A stretch of 64,000 nucleotides of DNA, taken from the NCBI GenBank assembly GCA_039932715.1, contig JBDTPN010000006.1, positions 62,001-126,000 on the forward strand, read 5' to 3'. The notes beneath the pieces were generated by a model. The model made no database searches. It was not told where the DNA came from and worked only from the letters and a program-made list of their open reading frames with translations. Positions 1 through 9,431 of this stretch are shown in pieces. The stretch's first letter is position 1; every line of letters starts with the position of its first letter. Source of the DNA: ZC4RG30 sp039932715 (GTDB lineage: Bacteria > Pseudomonadota > Gammaproteobacteria > Steroidobacterales > Steroidobacteraceae). The position numbers and the translations under genes were made by a program.

Positions 1-199
1 TCTTGATGAACGGGGTGTTGGTTTCCTTGGTTTCGGCAATGACCCATACGCCGGCTTCCGGCCCGGTGCCGCTGGTGACGCGACCGGAAATGAACCCGTC
101 AGGATAGGCTCGCTTGGCGGATGACGGAGCCTGGGCCAGTACGGTCACGGCCATGACAACAGCACCCAGCGAGATACCTGCACGCAACTTCCAGCTCAT
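1..199 (-). CDS. N-terminus of exported carboxypeptidase-regulatory-like domain protein (cut by window edge)
   Basis: Only the first 66 codons are in the window. They begin at the ATG at 199 and run off the left edge. Residues 1-23 form a signal peptide (short basic start, hydrophobic core, cleavage near AQA). The mature start PDGFISGRVTSGTGPEAGVW looks like the first strands of a carboxypeptidase regulatory-like beta-sandwich, a fold often placed in front of a propeller domain in large periplasmic proteins. It lies 39 bp downstream of the isomerase-like gene on the same strand, so the two may be co-transcribed. The function of the missing C-terminal part cannot be judged here. Confidence 0.6.
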   Translation of the reverse strand, partial: MSWKLRAGISLGAVVMAVTVLAQAPSSAKRAYPDGFISGRVTSGTGPEAGVWVIAETKETNTPFIK

Positions 200-238
200 T
201 GTTCTTCCCCCGATAGCGATGACAGATTGTACTTTGAG

Positions 239-1156
239 TCAGACATCCATGATGGCCAGAGCTTCGGCAATGCTGCTCAGCGGGTCGCGACCGGGCGTCG
301 GCCGCCACTCGTGGCTCACGTACCCTTGGTACGGCAGCTCCGCGATCACCTGGGCGATATAGCGGAAATTAAGCTCCTGCGTCCCGTCAATCTCGTTGCG
401 CGTTGGCACACCCGCGACGTGGAAGTGGCCGATGGAGCCGATGGACTCGCGGATGCGCCAGGCGACGTCACCATCCATGATCTGCAGATGGTAGATGTCG
501 CAGAGCAGCTTGACGTTGGGCGAGTTGACTCGCGCGACAACATCCATCCCCCAGTCCCAATGACCGAACACCATGTCCTTGCGTGCAAGATTGGGGTTAT
601 TGGGGCGGCGGTCGTTGACGTTCTCCAGGCAGGCCGTGACGTCATGCCCCTCGAGAGAATCCTTGAGGCGATTGAGGAACGCGACGGCGTTGTCTGCCGC
701 CTTCGCGTAGTCCAGGCCCCGACGCGCGCCAGCATTGAATCCGAATCGACGCACGCCTGCGTCGGCGCAGACCTTGGCGTTGGCAACCATCCCCGCGAGC
801 TGCGTATCGTGGATCTCGGGATGAACGATGCCGGCCTCGAAGTCCACTTTGCCCGGACCCGCAAGCGTGCACGTGAGCCCGTATCGGCGAAGAGTGGGCC
901 AGGATTCAGCAGGCAGAATGTCGAAGCCCAGCGCACCAACACGCACCGCCGTTTCGCACATCGAATCCAGCGACGGCGCCGCCCCCGGCCCCGGCGCCTG
1001 GGACCTGCCCCCGAAAGTATTGGGCCACAGCGCCTGCCTGATACGCCCTTTGCGCGGAATTGGAGCCGCCTCGGCCTGCAGACCTAACGCGATTCGCGGC
1101 AAGGTAGCAGTGATACCGACTGCACCCAGCGCCCCCAGGATCTCTCGTCTTTTCAT
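239..1156 (-). CDS. Tat-exported hydroxypyruvate isomerase-like TIM-barrel protein
   Basis: A 305-residue protein of the xylose-isomerase-like/AP-endonuclease-2 TIM-barrel superfamily, closest in motif layout to hydroxypyruvate isomerase (Hyi). The N-terminus MKRREILGALGAVGI is a twin-arginine-type signal, so the enzyme probably acts in the periplasm, which is unusual for Hyi but common in this exported subfamily. The likely metal ligands sit in the expected order: Glu178 (LENVN), Asp220 (LLCDIYH), His246 (GHFHVAG) and Glu283 (SHEWRP). The substrate is unknown; a sugar or sugar-acid epimerisation/isomerisation is inferred. It starts at an ATG without a strong ribosome site and is followed by the partial gene at 1-199. 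Confidence 0.75.
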   Translation of the reverse strand: MKRREILGALGAVGITATLPRIALGLQAEAAPIPRKGRIRQALWPNTFGGRSQAPGPGAAPSLDSMCETAVRVGALGFDILPAESWPTLRRYGLTCTLAGPGKVDFEAGIVHPEIHDTQLAGMVANAKVCADAGVRRFGFNAGARRGLDYAKAADNAVAFLNRLKDSLEGHDVTACLENVNDRRPNNPNLARKDMVFGHWDWGMDVVARVNSPNVKLLCDIYHLQIMDGDVAWRIRESIGSIGHFHVAGVPTRNEIDGTQELNFRYIAQVIAELPYQGYVSHEWRPTPGRDPLSSIAEALAIMDV

Positions 1157-1241
1157 AACGTGAGAGTAGTCGATTATTTGTCAGTCTGGTGCGGCGAACG
1201 CCCCCGCCCTGCGTTCCGGGGTGGAAGCGATTTAGGATAGA

Positions 1242-3380
1242 GTGCGCTACATCAAAATCGCCATGGCATCGAGATTTGCAATCCTCCTGAGTGCGGCTGT
1301 TGTTCTGGCGAGCCGGAACGCGGCGGCCCAGAGCCTCTTTACCGGCAACAATTCGGTCAGCGGAAACGCGGATGCGGGCCAGACGGTCTACGCACAGGCC
1401 TGCGTCAGCTGTCATGGTCCCCGGCTTGAGGGCAGTGCCTTCGCACCCACGCTGGTCGGACAGACCTTCATCAGCCATTGGCGCGGCAAGCCGGCGGGTG
1501 AATTGCTGACCCAGATGCGCAATACCATGCCACCGCGAGGCATGGGCACAGTGAAGCCTGAGGCATTCCCGGACCTGCTGGCCTTCCTGGTGAAAGCCAA
1601 CCTGCAAGGGCCGGCTTTCCTGGCGGCATTGCCGGTCCCAGCTTCACCCCCCCCTGCCTCAATGACTCGCGCGCCGAAGCCACTTGCGGCGGATATCGCG
1701 CAGCGATTGTCACGCTTGAGCCCGGTCACGGCGGCCATGCTCGCCGCGCCAGCACAAGGGGACTGGCTGATGTGGCGCAGGACCTTCGACTCTTCCGGCT
1801 TCAGCCCGCTGGGGCAAATCGATCGCAGCAATGTGCAGCGGCTGCAGAAAGTCTGGAGCCTGCCGCTGTCCCAGAGCACCAACGAAATCACGCCGCTGGT
1901 CCACGAAGGCGTGCTGTTCGTCTACAGCGGCGCCGCCTTGCAGGCCGTCGATGCCGTCACCGGAAAGCAACTGTGGAAATACCAACGCGAAAGCAGCGGT
2001 CCGGCATCTGTCCGGCGCCGGTTCGATCCCAGCCAGCGTGCTCGCATGAAGTCGATTGCGATTTTCGGCCACGCGCTCTTCGTACCAACGCCTGACGGAC
2101 ACGTGCTGGCGCTGGATACGCGCAGCGGCGCACTGCTGTGGGACCAGGCCATCCGTGGCAATGACGCGGCGAGCTCAGGACTGCAACTGAGCAGCGGTCC
2201 GCTGGTTGCACGCGGCATGGTGATCATTGGTGCCAGCCTGGGCCTTACGAACAAGGGTGGCTGCTTCATCGTGGGACTTGATGCCGTCACCGGCAAGGAG
2301 CGCTGGCGCTTCAATACCATTGCGCGCCCCGGCGAACCGGGCGGAAATTCCTGGAACAACGCGCCTGCCGACGAGCGTTTTGGCGCCGGCGTATGGACCA
2401 CCGGCAGTTACGACCCACAACTGAACCTGGCCTACTTCGGCGTCGGCAATACCTACAACACAGCCACGTTACTGGAGCCCCGCCCGGGTGCGGCCAGCGT
2501 TACCGCGAACGATGGCCTGTTCACGGATACGACGCTCGCGCTGCGGCCGGAAACCGGTGAACTGGTGTGGTATCACCAGCATCATCGGCGCGACGTGTGG
2601 GACCAGGATTGGGCGTTCGAGCAGACCCTGGTCACGCTTGGACGTGGCACGACCGCGACACGCGCAGTGGTCACTAGTGGCAAGACCGGAGTGTTCGAGG
2701 CGGTCGATGCCGCCACGGGCAAATTCCTTTTCGCCCATGACACGGGATTGCAGAACCTGTTCCTCGCGATAGATCCGCAGACCGGCGCGAAGCGCGCGAA
2801 CCCTGCGCTGGAACCAAAGGCCGGGCAGACGCTGGTTGTGTGCCCGAGCAACTTTGGTGCGCGCAACTGGCCCGCCACTTCGTTCAATCCAGCGACCGGG
2901 AAACTGTTCGTTCCGATGCTGGAGTCCTGCGCTGATTTCACCTGGCAGCCGCGGAGCCGCGAGGAAACTGCCAACGGCGGCTCCGACATCCGTTTCACGC
3001 CTCGACCTCGTCCGGATGGGGACGGCAAGCTGGGTCGCATGATTGCACTTGACCTCGTCACACAGCGAGTGCTGTGGACCTACCGGCAGCGCATGCCCCT
3101 GGCCAGTTCGCTGCTGTCCACCGCCGGAGGTCTGGTGTTCATGGGCGACCTGGAGCGAAACTTCGGCGCCTGGGATCAGGACAGTGGCGCGATGTTGTGG
3201 CGCACTCGCCTGCCGGCCGCGGCCGAGTCGACACCTGTTTCCTACGCTGTAGGCGACCGGCAGTTCATTGCTGTGGTCAGCGGCGAAGGCAGCCACCTGG
3301 GGGTCAACAATCGCCGCCTGGTCCCGGAGCTTGCTGCACCAAACACGGATATCGCGCTGCTAGTGTTCGCATTGCCCTGA
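1242..3380 (+). CDS. Cytochrome c-PQQ-dependent dehydrogenase (beta-propeller quinoprotein)
   Basis: A 712-residue periplasmic quinoprotein with a fused heme domain. A signal peptide (to about residue 30) is followed by a cytochrome c domain with CVSCH at 54-58 and a likely Met ligand in the MPPRGMG segment. An eight-bladed PQQ propeller then fills residues 170-710. Typical blade motifs are visible (LDAVTGKERW, GVGNTYN, RDVWDQDW). Family knowledge says such enzymes oxidise alcohols or sugars and pass electrons through the heme to other cytochromes or cupredoxins; the substrate is not evident. The GTG at 1242 has AGGA four bases upstream; the ATG at 1263, which gives a normal signal peptide, is the alternative. 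The convergent CxxCH protein and azurin-like gene nearby could be electron partners. Confidence 0.8.
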   Translation: MRYIKIAMASRFAILLSAAVVLASRNAAAQSLFTGNNSVSGNADAGQTVYAQACVSCHGPRLEGSAFAPTLVGQTFISHWRGKPAGELLTQMRNTMPPRGMGTVKPEAFPDLLAFLVKANLQGPAFLAALPVPASPPPASMTRAPKPLAADIAQRLSRLSPVTAAMLAAPAQGDWLMWRRTFDSSGFSPLGQIDRSNVQRLQKVWSLPLSQSTNEITPLVHEGVLFVYSGAALQAVDAVTGKQLWKYQRESSGPASVRRRFDPSQRARMKSIAIFGHALFVPTPDGHVLALDTRSGALLWDQAIRGNDAASSGLQLSSGPLVARGMVIIGASLGLTNKGGCFIVGLDAVTGKERWRFNTIARPGEPGGNSWNNAPADERFGAGVWTTGSYDPQLNLAYFGVGNTYNTATLLEPRPGAASVTANDGLFTDTTLALRPETGELVWYHQHHRRDVWDQDWAFEQTLVTLGRGTTATRAVVTSGKTGVFEAVDAATGKFLFAHDTGLQNLFLAIDPQTGAKRANPALEPKAGQTLVVCPSNFGARNWPATSFNPATGKLFVPMLESCADFTWQPRSREETANGGSDIRFTPRPRPDGDGKLGRMIALDLVTQRVLWTYRQRMPLASSLLSTAGGLVFMGDLERNFGAWDQDSGAMLWRTRLPAAAESTPVSYAVGDRQFIAVVSGEGSHLGVNNRRLVPELAAPNTDIALLVFALP

Positions 3381-3390
3381 GAGTGCATCA

Positions 3391-3915
3391 TCAAGGTGCA
3401 AACTTGATCATTCCCTCAGCCGGCCTAGTCGGGATCTGCAATTGCAGAAACGGCTTTTCAATCGCTTCATGACATCCCTGGCAGCCGTGCATCATCGCTG
3501 TGTAGCCGGCAACAAATCCGGTGACATCTTTCCCGGCAATTGACTTCTCAATAGCGGCCAGCTGGGTGTTTTCCAGCGCAGTGGCGAATGGCGTCAGTTC
3601 GATATTGCCCGTCGAAATCTTGCGTACTGGTTGCATCCGCATTGCCCAGCGCAATCTCACCTTGGTTTCGTTGGCGTAAAATTGCGCCAGCGGCCAGTTC
3701 TTGGCCTGCGCCGCAAACCAGAGATTGTTGAAGTTGTAGGCGACTTGAGTCATGGCGAATGCCTGGCCGGGCATGATGCCTTGCAGACGCTGCAGGTCTG
3801 TTTGCAGCGACTCCATGGTGGGCGCCGGTGTGGCGTCAACAGCTTGTTCCCCATGGGCACTGCCGGCCAGCAACAAGGCCGCCAGCGTTGTTTTCATCAC
3901 AGCAACACTATTCAT
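3391..3915 (-). CDS. Exported protein with a single CxxCH heme-binding motif
   Basis: A 174-residue exported protein. A signal peptide (residues 1-22) is followed by an alpha-helical body and one CQGCH motif about 30 residues from the C-terminus. The position resembles cytochrome c' and related four-helix cytochromes, where CxxCH lies near the end, although overall identity to that family is not obvious. The start has an excellent ribosome site (GGAGGGG, 6 bases upstream). Its stop lies 10 bp from the stop of the convergent PQQ dehydrogenase. Function is inferred only as a c-type heme protein, perhaps an electron carrier in the same redox cluster. Confidence 0.6.
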   Translation of the reverse strand: MNSVAVMKTTLAALLLAGSAHGEQAVDATPAPTMESLQTDLQRLQGIMPGQAFAMTQVAYNFNNLWFAAQAKNWPLAQFYANETKVRLRWAMRMQPVRKISTGNIELTPFATALENTQLAAIEKSIAGKDVTGFVAGYTAMMHGCQGCHEAIEKPFLQLQIPTRPAEGMIKFAP

Positions 3916-3953
3916 CTTCCCCTCCCGGGCGTGGTAACACAGCGGCGGTTTGT

Positions 3954-4445
3954 CTAGCGCAGATCCGGCGGCGGGCCGGCGCCCTGTGCACCAGGGCGCA
4001 TGCCGGGCCGTACTCCCAGCTGGTCCCGCACCGGGCGCAACTCAGAGGGAAATAGCTGGTTCAACGCCTGCAATTGCGCATCGACCGCAGCTACGGCCGC
4101 AGCGATTTTCGTGGCGTCGCCGGTTTTGCTCAGGGATTCAACCTGCTGCGCAGCCGCTACAGCCTTCCTCAGCTGAGTCTCGACGGTGGAACGCAGCTCT
4201 CGCGGTTCACCGGCTAGGGCATCGGTAAGTGCTGGCGCCGCTTCCTGGAACTCCTGAACTTCATGTGGCAGACGTGCGTAGGCCAAATTGGGCAGCTTGC
4301 TGGCCATATCCGCCTGCACGTATGCCAGCACGCGCAACGCATTCTTCACCTTGTCTGGCGACTGAAGGGAAACTGGACCAGCCGCCAGGACGGCTGTTGC
4401 GCCGACCAACGCGGTCAGCAACGTCAACAAACGACGAATCAACAT
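3954..4445 (-). CDS. Small exported protein of unknown function
   Basis: A 163-residue protein with a clear signal peptide (MLIRRLLTLL..., cleavage near AAG) and a helical, Ala/Leu-rich mature part that ends in a Pro/Gly-rich tail. No known domain or cofactor motif is visible. The start is firm because AAGGAGGAATC precedes the ATG. It lies between the azurin-like gene (28 bp upstream) and the CxxCH protein (38 bp downstream), all on the minus strand, so the three probably form one transcript devoted to periplasmic redox chemistry. Its predicted helical-bundle character makes it look like a heme-less relative of the CxxCH neighbour, but this is a guess. Confidence 0.6.
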   Translation of the reverse strand: MLIRRLLTLLTALVGATAVLAAGPVSLQSPDKVKNALRVLAYVQADMASKLPNLAYARLPHEVQEFQEAAPALTDALAGEPRELRSTVETQLRKAVAAAQQVESLSKTGDATKIAAAVAAVDAQLQALNQLFPSELRPVRDQLGVRPGMRPGAQGAGPPPDLR

Positions 4446-4473
4446 GATTCCTCCTTGTACGCAACGAGCTTCT

Positions 4474-4977
4474 TCATGCAGCGGTTACCGTGAACACTCC
4501 CCACATGCTGGCTGAGTGACCCGGCATCGAACAAATGTAGAGATACCTGCCGACCTGTGGCGCATTGAACTCCACGCTGACCGTCTGGCCTTTATGTGCC
4601 ATGGCGGTAGCTGCGATCATGCCGGGATGTTGCGCCGGCATCCAGCCATGCTCTGCGCCTGCCTGCGTCGCGGCGGCAACGAAGGCATCGAATGTGCCGG
4701 AGCGAATCAACACCCAGTTGTGATCGAAGTCGACATACCTCGCGCCATTGACAAACGTCAGGCGCACGCGCGAGTCCGCCTTGCAAGACAGGGCTTGAGT
4801 CGAGAACTCCAGCAGGTCGCCCTTGGTGGTTATATGCAGCTGGACGAGGGGACGTCCGTTTGTGCGCACAGCGGAGTCGGCGGCTTGAACCAGGCCACTT
4901 GAGACAAGCAACGCCGCTCCTATTTGGACGAGCGTGCGTCGACGGTCAGTTTTCTGCGGCGAGGTGGGAGCTTTCAT
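4474..4977 (-). CDS. Azurin-like type I copper protein (cupredoxin)
   Basis: A 167-residue blue-copper protein. The N-terminus has a RRR-containing signal that may be Tat-type (residues 10-33). The mature domain shows all four copper ligands of the azurin family in order: His86 (FDHNWV), then Cys149, His154 and Met158 within CSMPGHSASM. The motif corresponds to azurin CTFPGHxxMM. It should shuttle single electrons in the periplasm, plausibly between the cytochrome/PQQ proteins encoded alongside and a terminal reductase. It is first in the three-gene minus-strand cluster. A Cys at 65 has no obvious disulfide partner in the mature part. Confidence 0.8.
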   Translation of the reverse strand: MKAPTSPQKTDRRRTLVQIGAALLVSSGLVQAADSAVRTNGRPLVQLHITTKGDLLEFSTQALSCKADSRVRLTFVNGARYVDFDHNWVLIRSGTFDAFVAAATQAGAEHGWMPAQHPGMIAATAMAHKGQTVSVEFNAPQVGRYLYICSMPGHSASMWGVFTVTAA

Positions 4978-5029
4978 GATGTCGGCTAAATACTTTACAC
5001 CGGTTTTTCCAGACCGAATGCCGGATACG

Positions 5030-7351
5030 TCAATTGTTCGACTGCAGTGCGCATTGCGGCATCACGTGGCCGATCTCGACGCGGTGATCGCAACCCTCCC
5101 AGCCGCCCGCGTAACGCCGCGTGAAATTCACTGCGCTGGCTCCGAGCAGGCGCTGTGCCGGCAACTCGACGCCCCATAATCCAAGGGGTTGGCGTATGGC
5201 GTCAATTTCTTCAATTTGCTGCCAGCCATCCCGACCCAGATGCAGAGTGAAGGGCTCACGATCTTCGATAAGCAGGCCGCGACCGGTCAGAAGGAAGTGC
5301 ACCGGCACTTCGCTGCGCCAGTGCCAGTTCCGTGCAGCGGGCGCGCTGTTTGCATAGCGTGCTTCGACTGCGCGCAGCATTTCGACCGGACGTTTCATTT
5401 CACGGGCGACCAGCAGCTTGATGAACTCGGCATGCGACCACAGCAATGGCATCGCACTGCCTGAAGGTCGTCCCGGGAACAGGCCCAGCTCCGGAATTGC
5501 CGTCGTGTCCCACACCTGCTCTGGCAGAAGGCCTCCCGGACCCGCGCAACGCAGGATGGTATGCAGGTACGCCAGTGGATCCAGACCGGACTGCAGCGCC
5601 AGATGGCCGCGCTCGCCGACCAGCAGCGGCCACGCACGCCCCTGCCCCGCGCCGTCGAATGGCCGGCCGTCAGGGTACTCACCGTAACCATCGTCGATGT
5701 AGCGGTGGTAAAGCGCCCCCGATGGCGTCTCGACCTTGAGCTCCTGGTCGACGACAGTGATCGTGTCCTGTACGCGACGATCGAGCGCCTTGCGCAGGCC
5801 CAGGCGCACCAGCCATGAAAAATCCAGACTGACCAGCGCCGACGCCGCGATCGTTTCGCCAAGGCGGTTGCGCAGCACCACCGATCCCGCAAGATCCCCC
5901 GACTTGCGAGGGTCTCCGAGGCGCACGTAATAGCCCGCGACGCCCAGCCGTTTAGCAAGCTGCGTATCGCGCACATAACACCAGCTTTCCAGTCGCTCGT
6001 TCCAGTCATCGGCAAGATCGAACGCATACTCGCGCTGCGCATCCTCCAGCCATGGCGCGGCAGTGACCAATGCCGCAATTGCAACCGCGAGCGTGAACGG
6101 ACTGACGCCGGGATTTTCCTCCCAGCGATCCTGCGGGCTCGACGGGCCGGAGGCGGAGATGAATGCCACCGCATTGCGCACCATGTGCGCGGTATCCGGC
6201 AGCTCTGGTTCCCCGATCTCGCGCAGCTTGGCCGCAAGCAGCACGGGGAATGCCGCCTCATCGAGCTGCACTCCCGACCAGAACGGCGCGCCGCTGGGGA
6301 AGTAGTTCTGTGCCCAGTGGCCGTCGCGCTGCTGCGCCACCATCAGGTTCGACAGGATATTGCGTGCGTCCTGGTGCTGGTGGGCGGCAAGCAATGCGAA
6401 TGCGGTGAGCGTCGCGTCGCGCGGCCAGACCAGATGATAGCCGCCGAGCGTGTCCGTGCTGTTACCCCATGGGACGCTGAGGCTGGCGACGACTGCACCC
6501 GGATACTCCCGATCTTCGTGGATCTTGAGCACGGCGGCCGACAGATGTGCTGCATCACCGAGCAACACGTCAGGTCGCGGAAGATCGAGATTCGCACCCC
6601 AGGCACGCCATGCCTCCAGGAACATCACACGCGTGGAATCAAAGGGGTTGGCCAGCGCTGTGCGTGCGTGGGTACGTGCGCCATGGGAAGAGTCTGCAAA
6701 ACCAAGCGCCAGTACGCCGCGCGATGCGCTGGCCTGCGCAGTCAATGCAACAGTACCGTGGTCGGCGTAGTCGAATGCAAACGTCAACCTGCCGTGCTGG
6801 TTGAGATCCTGCCACCCATCCGAACTTCCCACGTAGCCGCAGCTGAGATTTTCCAGCGGCACGTCCGCACTGAGGCATACCGCGGCGCCGTCGCGCTGCC
6901 CGAACGCTACGCCATCCTCGATCCATGCATTGTTGTCGCGACCCGTTGCGCCCAGATGCGGCGCGACGATCACGACCAGGCGGTAGTTGCCGATCACTGC
7001 GTAGCGCATCAGCAATACGTCACGGTTCGGATCCGGCAGCAGCTCGAGCTGAAGCTCGTAATCAGGCCCGATGTGGGTAACCGTGAGCAAGGGCAGATCC
7101 GGTCCCGGCGTCGACAGACGGTACTGGCGCACGCGCTTGAGGTCGATCCAGCGCTGGTCATTGACCAGATAGAAGCTCATGTCGCGGATCTGCGGTTGGC
7201 CGGTGGAAGGCCAGTAGATTTCGTTGACTATGCCGTGACCGATGGTCGCCCACAGTCGCGCGCTGCCAAGCGCGGTGGTGACATAGTCCTTGTCACTGGA
7301 ACACCAGGTCGGGGAAATGCCTGGACCGCCGGGAGCCTGACGAACGCCCAA
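5030..7351 (-). CDS. GH15-family glucoamylase-like glycoside hydrolase
   Basis: A 773-residue intracellular-looking GH15 enzyme (no signal peptide). It has an N-terminal beta-sandwich (about 1-250) followed by the alpha/alpha-six-barrel. Family hallmarks are present: WPRD near residue 309, the general-acid Glu in RWEENPG near 411, and the catalytic base Glu in LLPEQVWD near 611. Bacterial members hydrolyse alpha-glucosidic bonds in malto-oligosaccharides or trehalose, releasing beta-glucose by inversion. The best start is TTG at 7351, preceded by GGAGG that lies inside the last codons of the upstream kinase, whose stop ends 1 bp away. Translation is therefore probably coupled. A longer frame to 7513 only overlaps the kinase. 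Being downstream of a two-component system is unusual for this enzyme. Confidence 0.8.
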   Translation of the reverse strand: MGVRQAPGGPGISPTWCSSDKDYVTTALGSARLWATIGHGIVNEIYWPSTGQPQIRDMSFYLVNDQRWIDLKRVRQYRLSTPGPDLPLLTVTHIGPDYELQLELLPDPNRDVLLMRYAVIGNYRLVVIVAPHLGATGRDNNAWIEDGVAFGQRDGAAVCLSADVPLENLSCGYVGSSDGWQDLNQHGRLTFAFDYADHGTVALTAQASASRGVLALGFADSSHGARTHARTALANPFDSTRVMFLEAWRAWGANLDLPRPDVLLGDAAHLSAAVLKIHEDREYPGAVVASLSVPWGNSTDTLGGYHLVWPRDATLTAFALLAAHQHQDARNILSNLMVAQQRDGHWAQNYFPSGAPFWSGVQLDEAAFPVLLAAKLREIGEPELPDTAHMVRNAVAFISASGPSSPQDRWEENPGVSPFTLAVAIAALVTAAPWLEDAQREYAFDLADDWNERLESWCYVRDTQLAKRLGVAGYYVRLGDPRKSGDLAGSVVLRNRLGETIAASALVSLDFSWLVRLGLRKALDRRVQDTITVVDQELKVETPSGALYHRYIDDGYGEYPDGRPFDGAGQGRAWPLLVGERGHLALQSGLDPLAYLHTILRCAGPGGLLPEQVWDTTAIPELGLFPGRPSGSAMPLLWSHAEFIKLLVAREMKRPVEMLRAVEARYANSAPAARNWHWRSEVPVHFLLTGRGLLIEDREPFTLHLGRDGWQQIEEIDAIRQPLGLWGVELPAQRLLGASAVNFTRRYAGGWEGCDHRVEIGHVMPQCALQSNN

Positions 7352-7352
7352 T

Positions 7353-9431
7353 TCAGCCTCCGCGAGTGAATGCGGGATGGTCGGCAATCGCCAGGCTAAG
7401 CACGATCTCCACGCCTTCAGGGAGATTATGCGCCTCGATGGTACCGCCCATCTTGGCCATGTAGGTCCGCGCAACGAACAGCCCCTGGCCGCGATTGCCG
7501 TGGTTGCTGTCACCAGCGTCAGAAACGCCGTATTCGAAAATCCGGTTCAATAGCCCATCAGGAATTCGCGGGCCCTGATTGTAGAGATGCACTTGCACGG
7601 CGGTGGCGGTTCGCTGCAGGGTAATTCGCACCGGTGTGCCCGGCAGCCGATAGCGGTCAGCGTTGGTGAGTACATGCGTGATCACGTCCTCGAGCGAGTA
7701 CGCATCCGCCTTGACGATCAGTGGCCCGGCGCTGGATTCAAACTGAACATTGCGTATGCCGGCGTGTATGGCGTTGTCCGCCACGTGCCGCAGAAACGCT
7801 TCCACATCCAGAGTGCTGACCTGCAAGGCTGCCGAGAGTATGGCCTCGGTGGGCGTGGCACTGCCGTACAGCAGACGCACGGCCTGCTGCATGCGCCGGA
7901 TATATCGCAGACTGGGGTCATTGGGTGCCTCATGCAGCGCCAGCAGGGATTGCAGCGGCGAGAGGATTTCATGGCCCACCGCATGCAACAGATCCTTCTC
8001 CTGATCGGCGCGGATCTGCTCGCGCTTCGCGTCCTCGTTGATTCGCTGCAGCAGCTGCGCCAGCACGGAGGCCAGCAGGCCCAGCTCATCACGTCCCTGC
8101 AGGTCACTCAAATCCAGAGCCAGCCCTTCCGAGCCATGCACGGACTTCTTCACCGCGGCCGCGCGCCTGGTCAACAGCGTGATTCGCCGGATGATGCGCG
8201 CTTCGATTGCCAGCCACGTAATGAGAATGGCTACCAGCATGGCGGTCACGAACCACAACATCCGCGCGGCAACGCGCCCGATGTTGCGGTCCACGCTGCG
8301 TGTGTCGCCGATGACATGCAGCTCGTAGTCACCCATTGCCGTGGACACCACCCGGCTATCTGCCAGGGGCTTGCTGGCATCTTCTATGGGCAGCCAGCCG
8401 ACAAGCCGGCTCAACAGCAACGACGGCCGCGTCGAATCATCTTCGACACCGCGCAGCGAGACCAGATCGGCTGTGGCACCGGCCTTACGAATGGTCAGCG
8501 TTTCGCCGGCCGGCAATTGCGCGCGCAGATCGGTGAGCGCAAACGGCACCGTCGCACCAAATTCGTCGCTGTCAAAGAGCGGCTTGCCGGTCCCGGGTGC
8601 ATAAACCTGCAAGTGCACTTTTATCTGCGCGAGATCTGCGGGCGGCCACTCCAGCCGCGGTGACTTCAACAGCGCTTCATTGATCAGCGCCACCGGCAGG
8701 CGTACCGAGAAAAAGGTGCGACGGCGACACTCTTCGGGTGTCGTTTCGGCCGCGGCTTCTTCCAGGCAACGACTGTCCTGCCACAGCCATCCGCGGAATT
8801 CGCGGTTGGGCCGTTTCGCCGGCTGGCCTTGTTCATCCTCGGCGAATCCGGTCAGACGCCCCTGGACACTGGCGGAACGCGTGGGCACGGCTGACTCCAG
8901 CGGTGCGATCCATCGGTAGGTCTCGCCGCGCATGACCACCTCCACGCGCAGCCGATGGGCCAGCGTCAGGTCCGTCTCGCCGCGCTGGTGCTCGACCAGC
9001 GTACCCCCGGCGAACTCTCCCACCGTATAGATGAAACCGCCCAAAAACGGGTTGTTGCCTACAGCCACGCACAGCTGTGCGTGATCCGGGTATTGCACCA
9101 GGCAACCGGCCATCTCCACGGCCTGCTGTGCTTTCGCCTTGTCATCGAAATCAATTGCCGCAAAGGGCAACAGCAGCGGCCGCAGAGCCGCACCGGTGTC
9201 GCCCACAGAAGCGGGGTTCAAAAGTGCCAGCTGGCCAGTCGGGTGTCGCAGCTTTGCCGCTATCTGTTCGACATTCTTGTGGAACACCTCGCTGTAGCTA
9301 CGGTAGCTCTGCTGCTTTTCCTCGCGCAGCTCGCTTAGCACCAGGGCAACCGTTGCCAGCGTCAACAGCAGGAATGCGCCACGAAAAAATATGCGCAGCC
9401 GGAACGGAATGCGATCAGGCCACCACGCCAT
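7353..9431 (-). CDS. Membrane sensor histidine kinase
   Basis: A 692-residue sensor kinase. One membrane helix lies near residues 14-36, a long periplasmic sensing region follows (about 37-390), and a second membrane helix precedes a HAMP-like linker. The dimerisation/phosphoacceptor helix contains AVGHEILSPLQ with the His. The catalytic domain keeps an N-box-like segment (HVLTNADRYR) and a glycine box (NRGQGLFVART). The sensing domain is not one I recognise. The ATG at 9431 overlaps the stop of the response regulator as TGATG, and the TTG three bases upstream is an alternative. It is the middle gene of a regulator-kinase-GH15 operon, so it may sense sugar or envelope state. Confidence 0.8.
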   Translation of the reverse strand: MAWWPDRIPFRLRIFFRGAFLLLTLATVALVLSELREEKQQSYRSYSEVFHKNVEQIAAKLRHPTGQLALLNPASVGDTGAALRPLLLPFAAIDFDDKAKAQQAVEMAGCLVQYPDHAQLCVAVGNNPFLGGFIYTVGEFAGGTLVEHQRGETDLTLAHRLRVEVVMRGETYRWIAPLESAVPTRSASVQGRLTGFAEDEQGQPAKRPNREFRGWLWQDSRCLEEAAAETTPEECRRRTFFSVRLPVALINEALLKSPRLEWPPADLAQIKVHLQVYAPGTGKPLFDSDEFGATVPFALTDLRAQLPAGETLTIRKAGATADLVSLRGVEDDSTRPSLLLSRLVGWLPIEDASKPLADSRVVSTAMGDYELHVIGDTRSVDRNIGRVAARMLWFVTAMLVAILITWLAIEARIIRRITLLTRRAAAVKKSVHGSEGLALDLSDLQGRDELGLLASVLAQLLQRINEDAKREQIRADQEKDLLHAVGHEILSPLQSLLALHEAPNDPSLRYIRRMQQAVRLLYGSATPTEAILSAALQVSTLDVEAFLRHVADNAIHAGIRNVQFESSAGPLIVKADAYSLEDVITHVLTNADRYRLPGTPVRITLQRTATAVQVHLYNQGPRIPDGLLNRIFEYGVSDAGDSNHGNRGQGLFVARTYMAKMGGTIEAHNLPEGVEIVLSLAIADHPAFTRGG

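Noticed and set aside
6185..8663. 394- and 358-codon plus-strand frames at 6185-7369 and 7587-8663 over the GH15 and kinase genes
   Set aside because: Both lie antisense to genes with clear domains and show no protein-like motifs.
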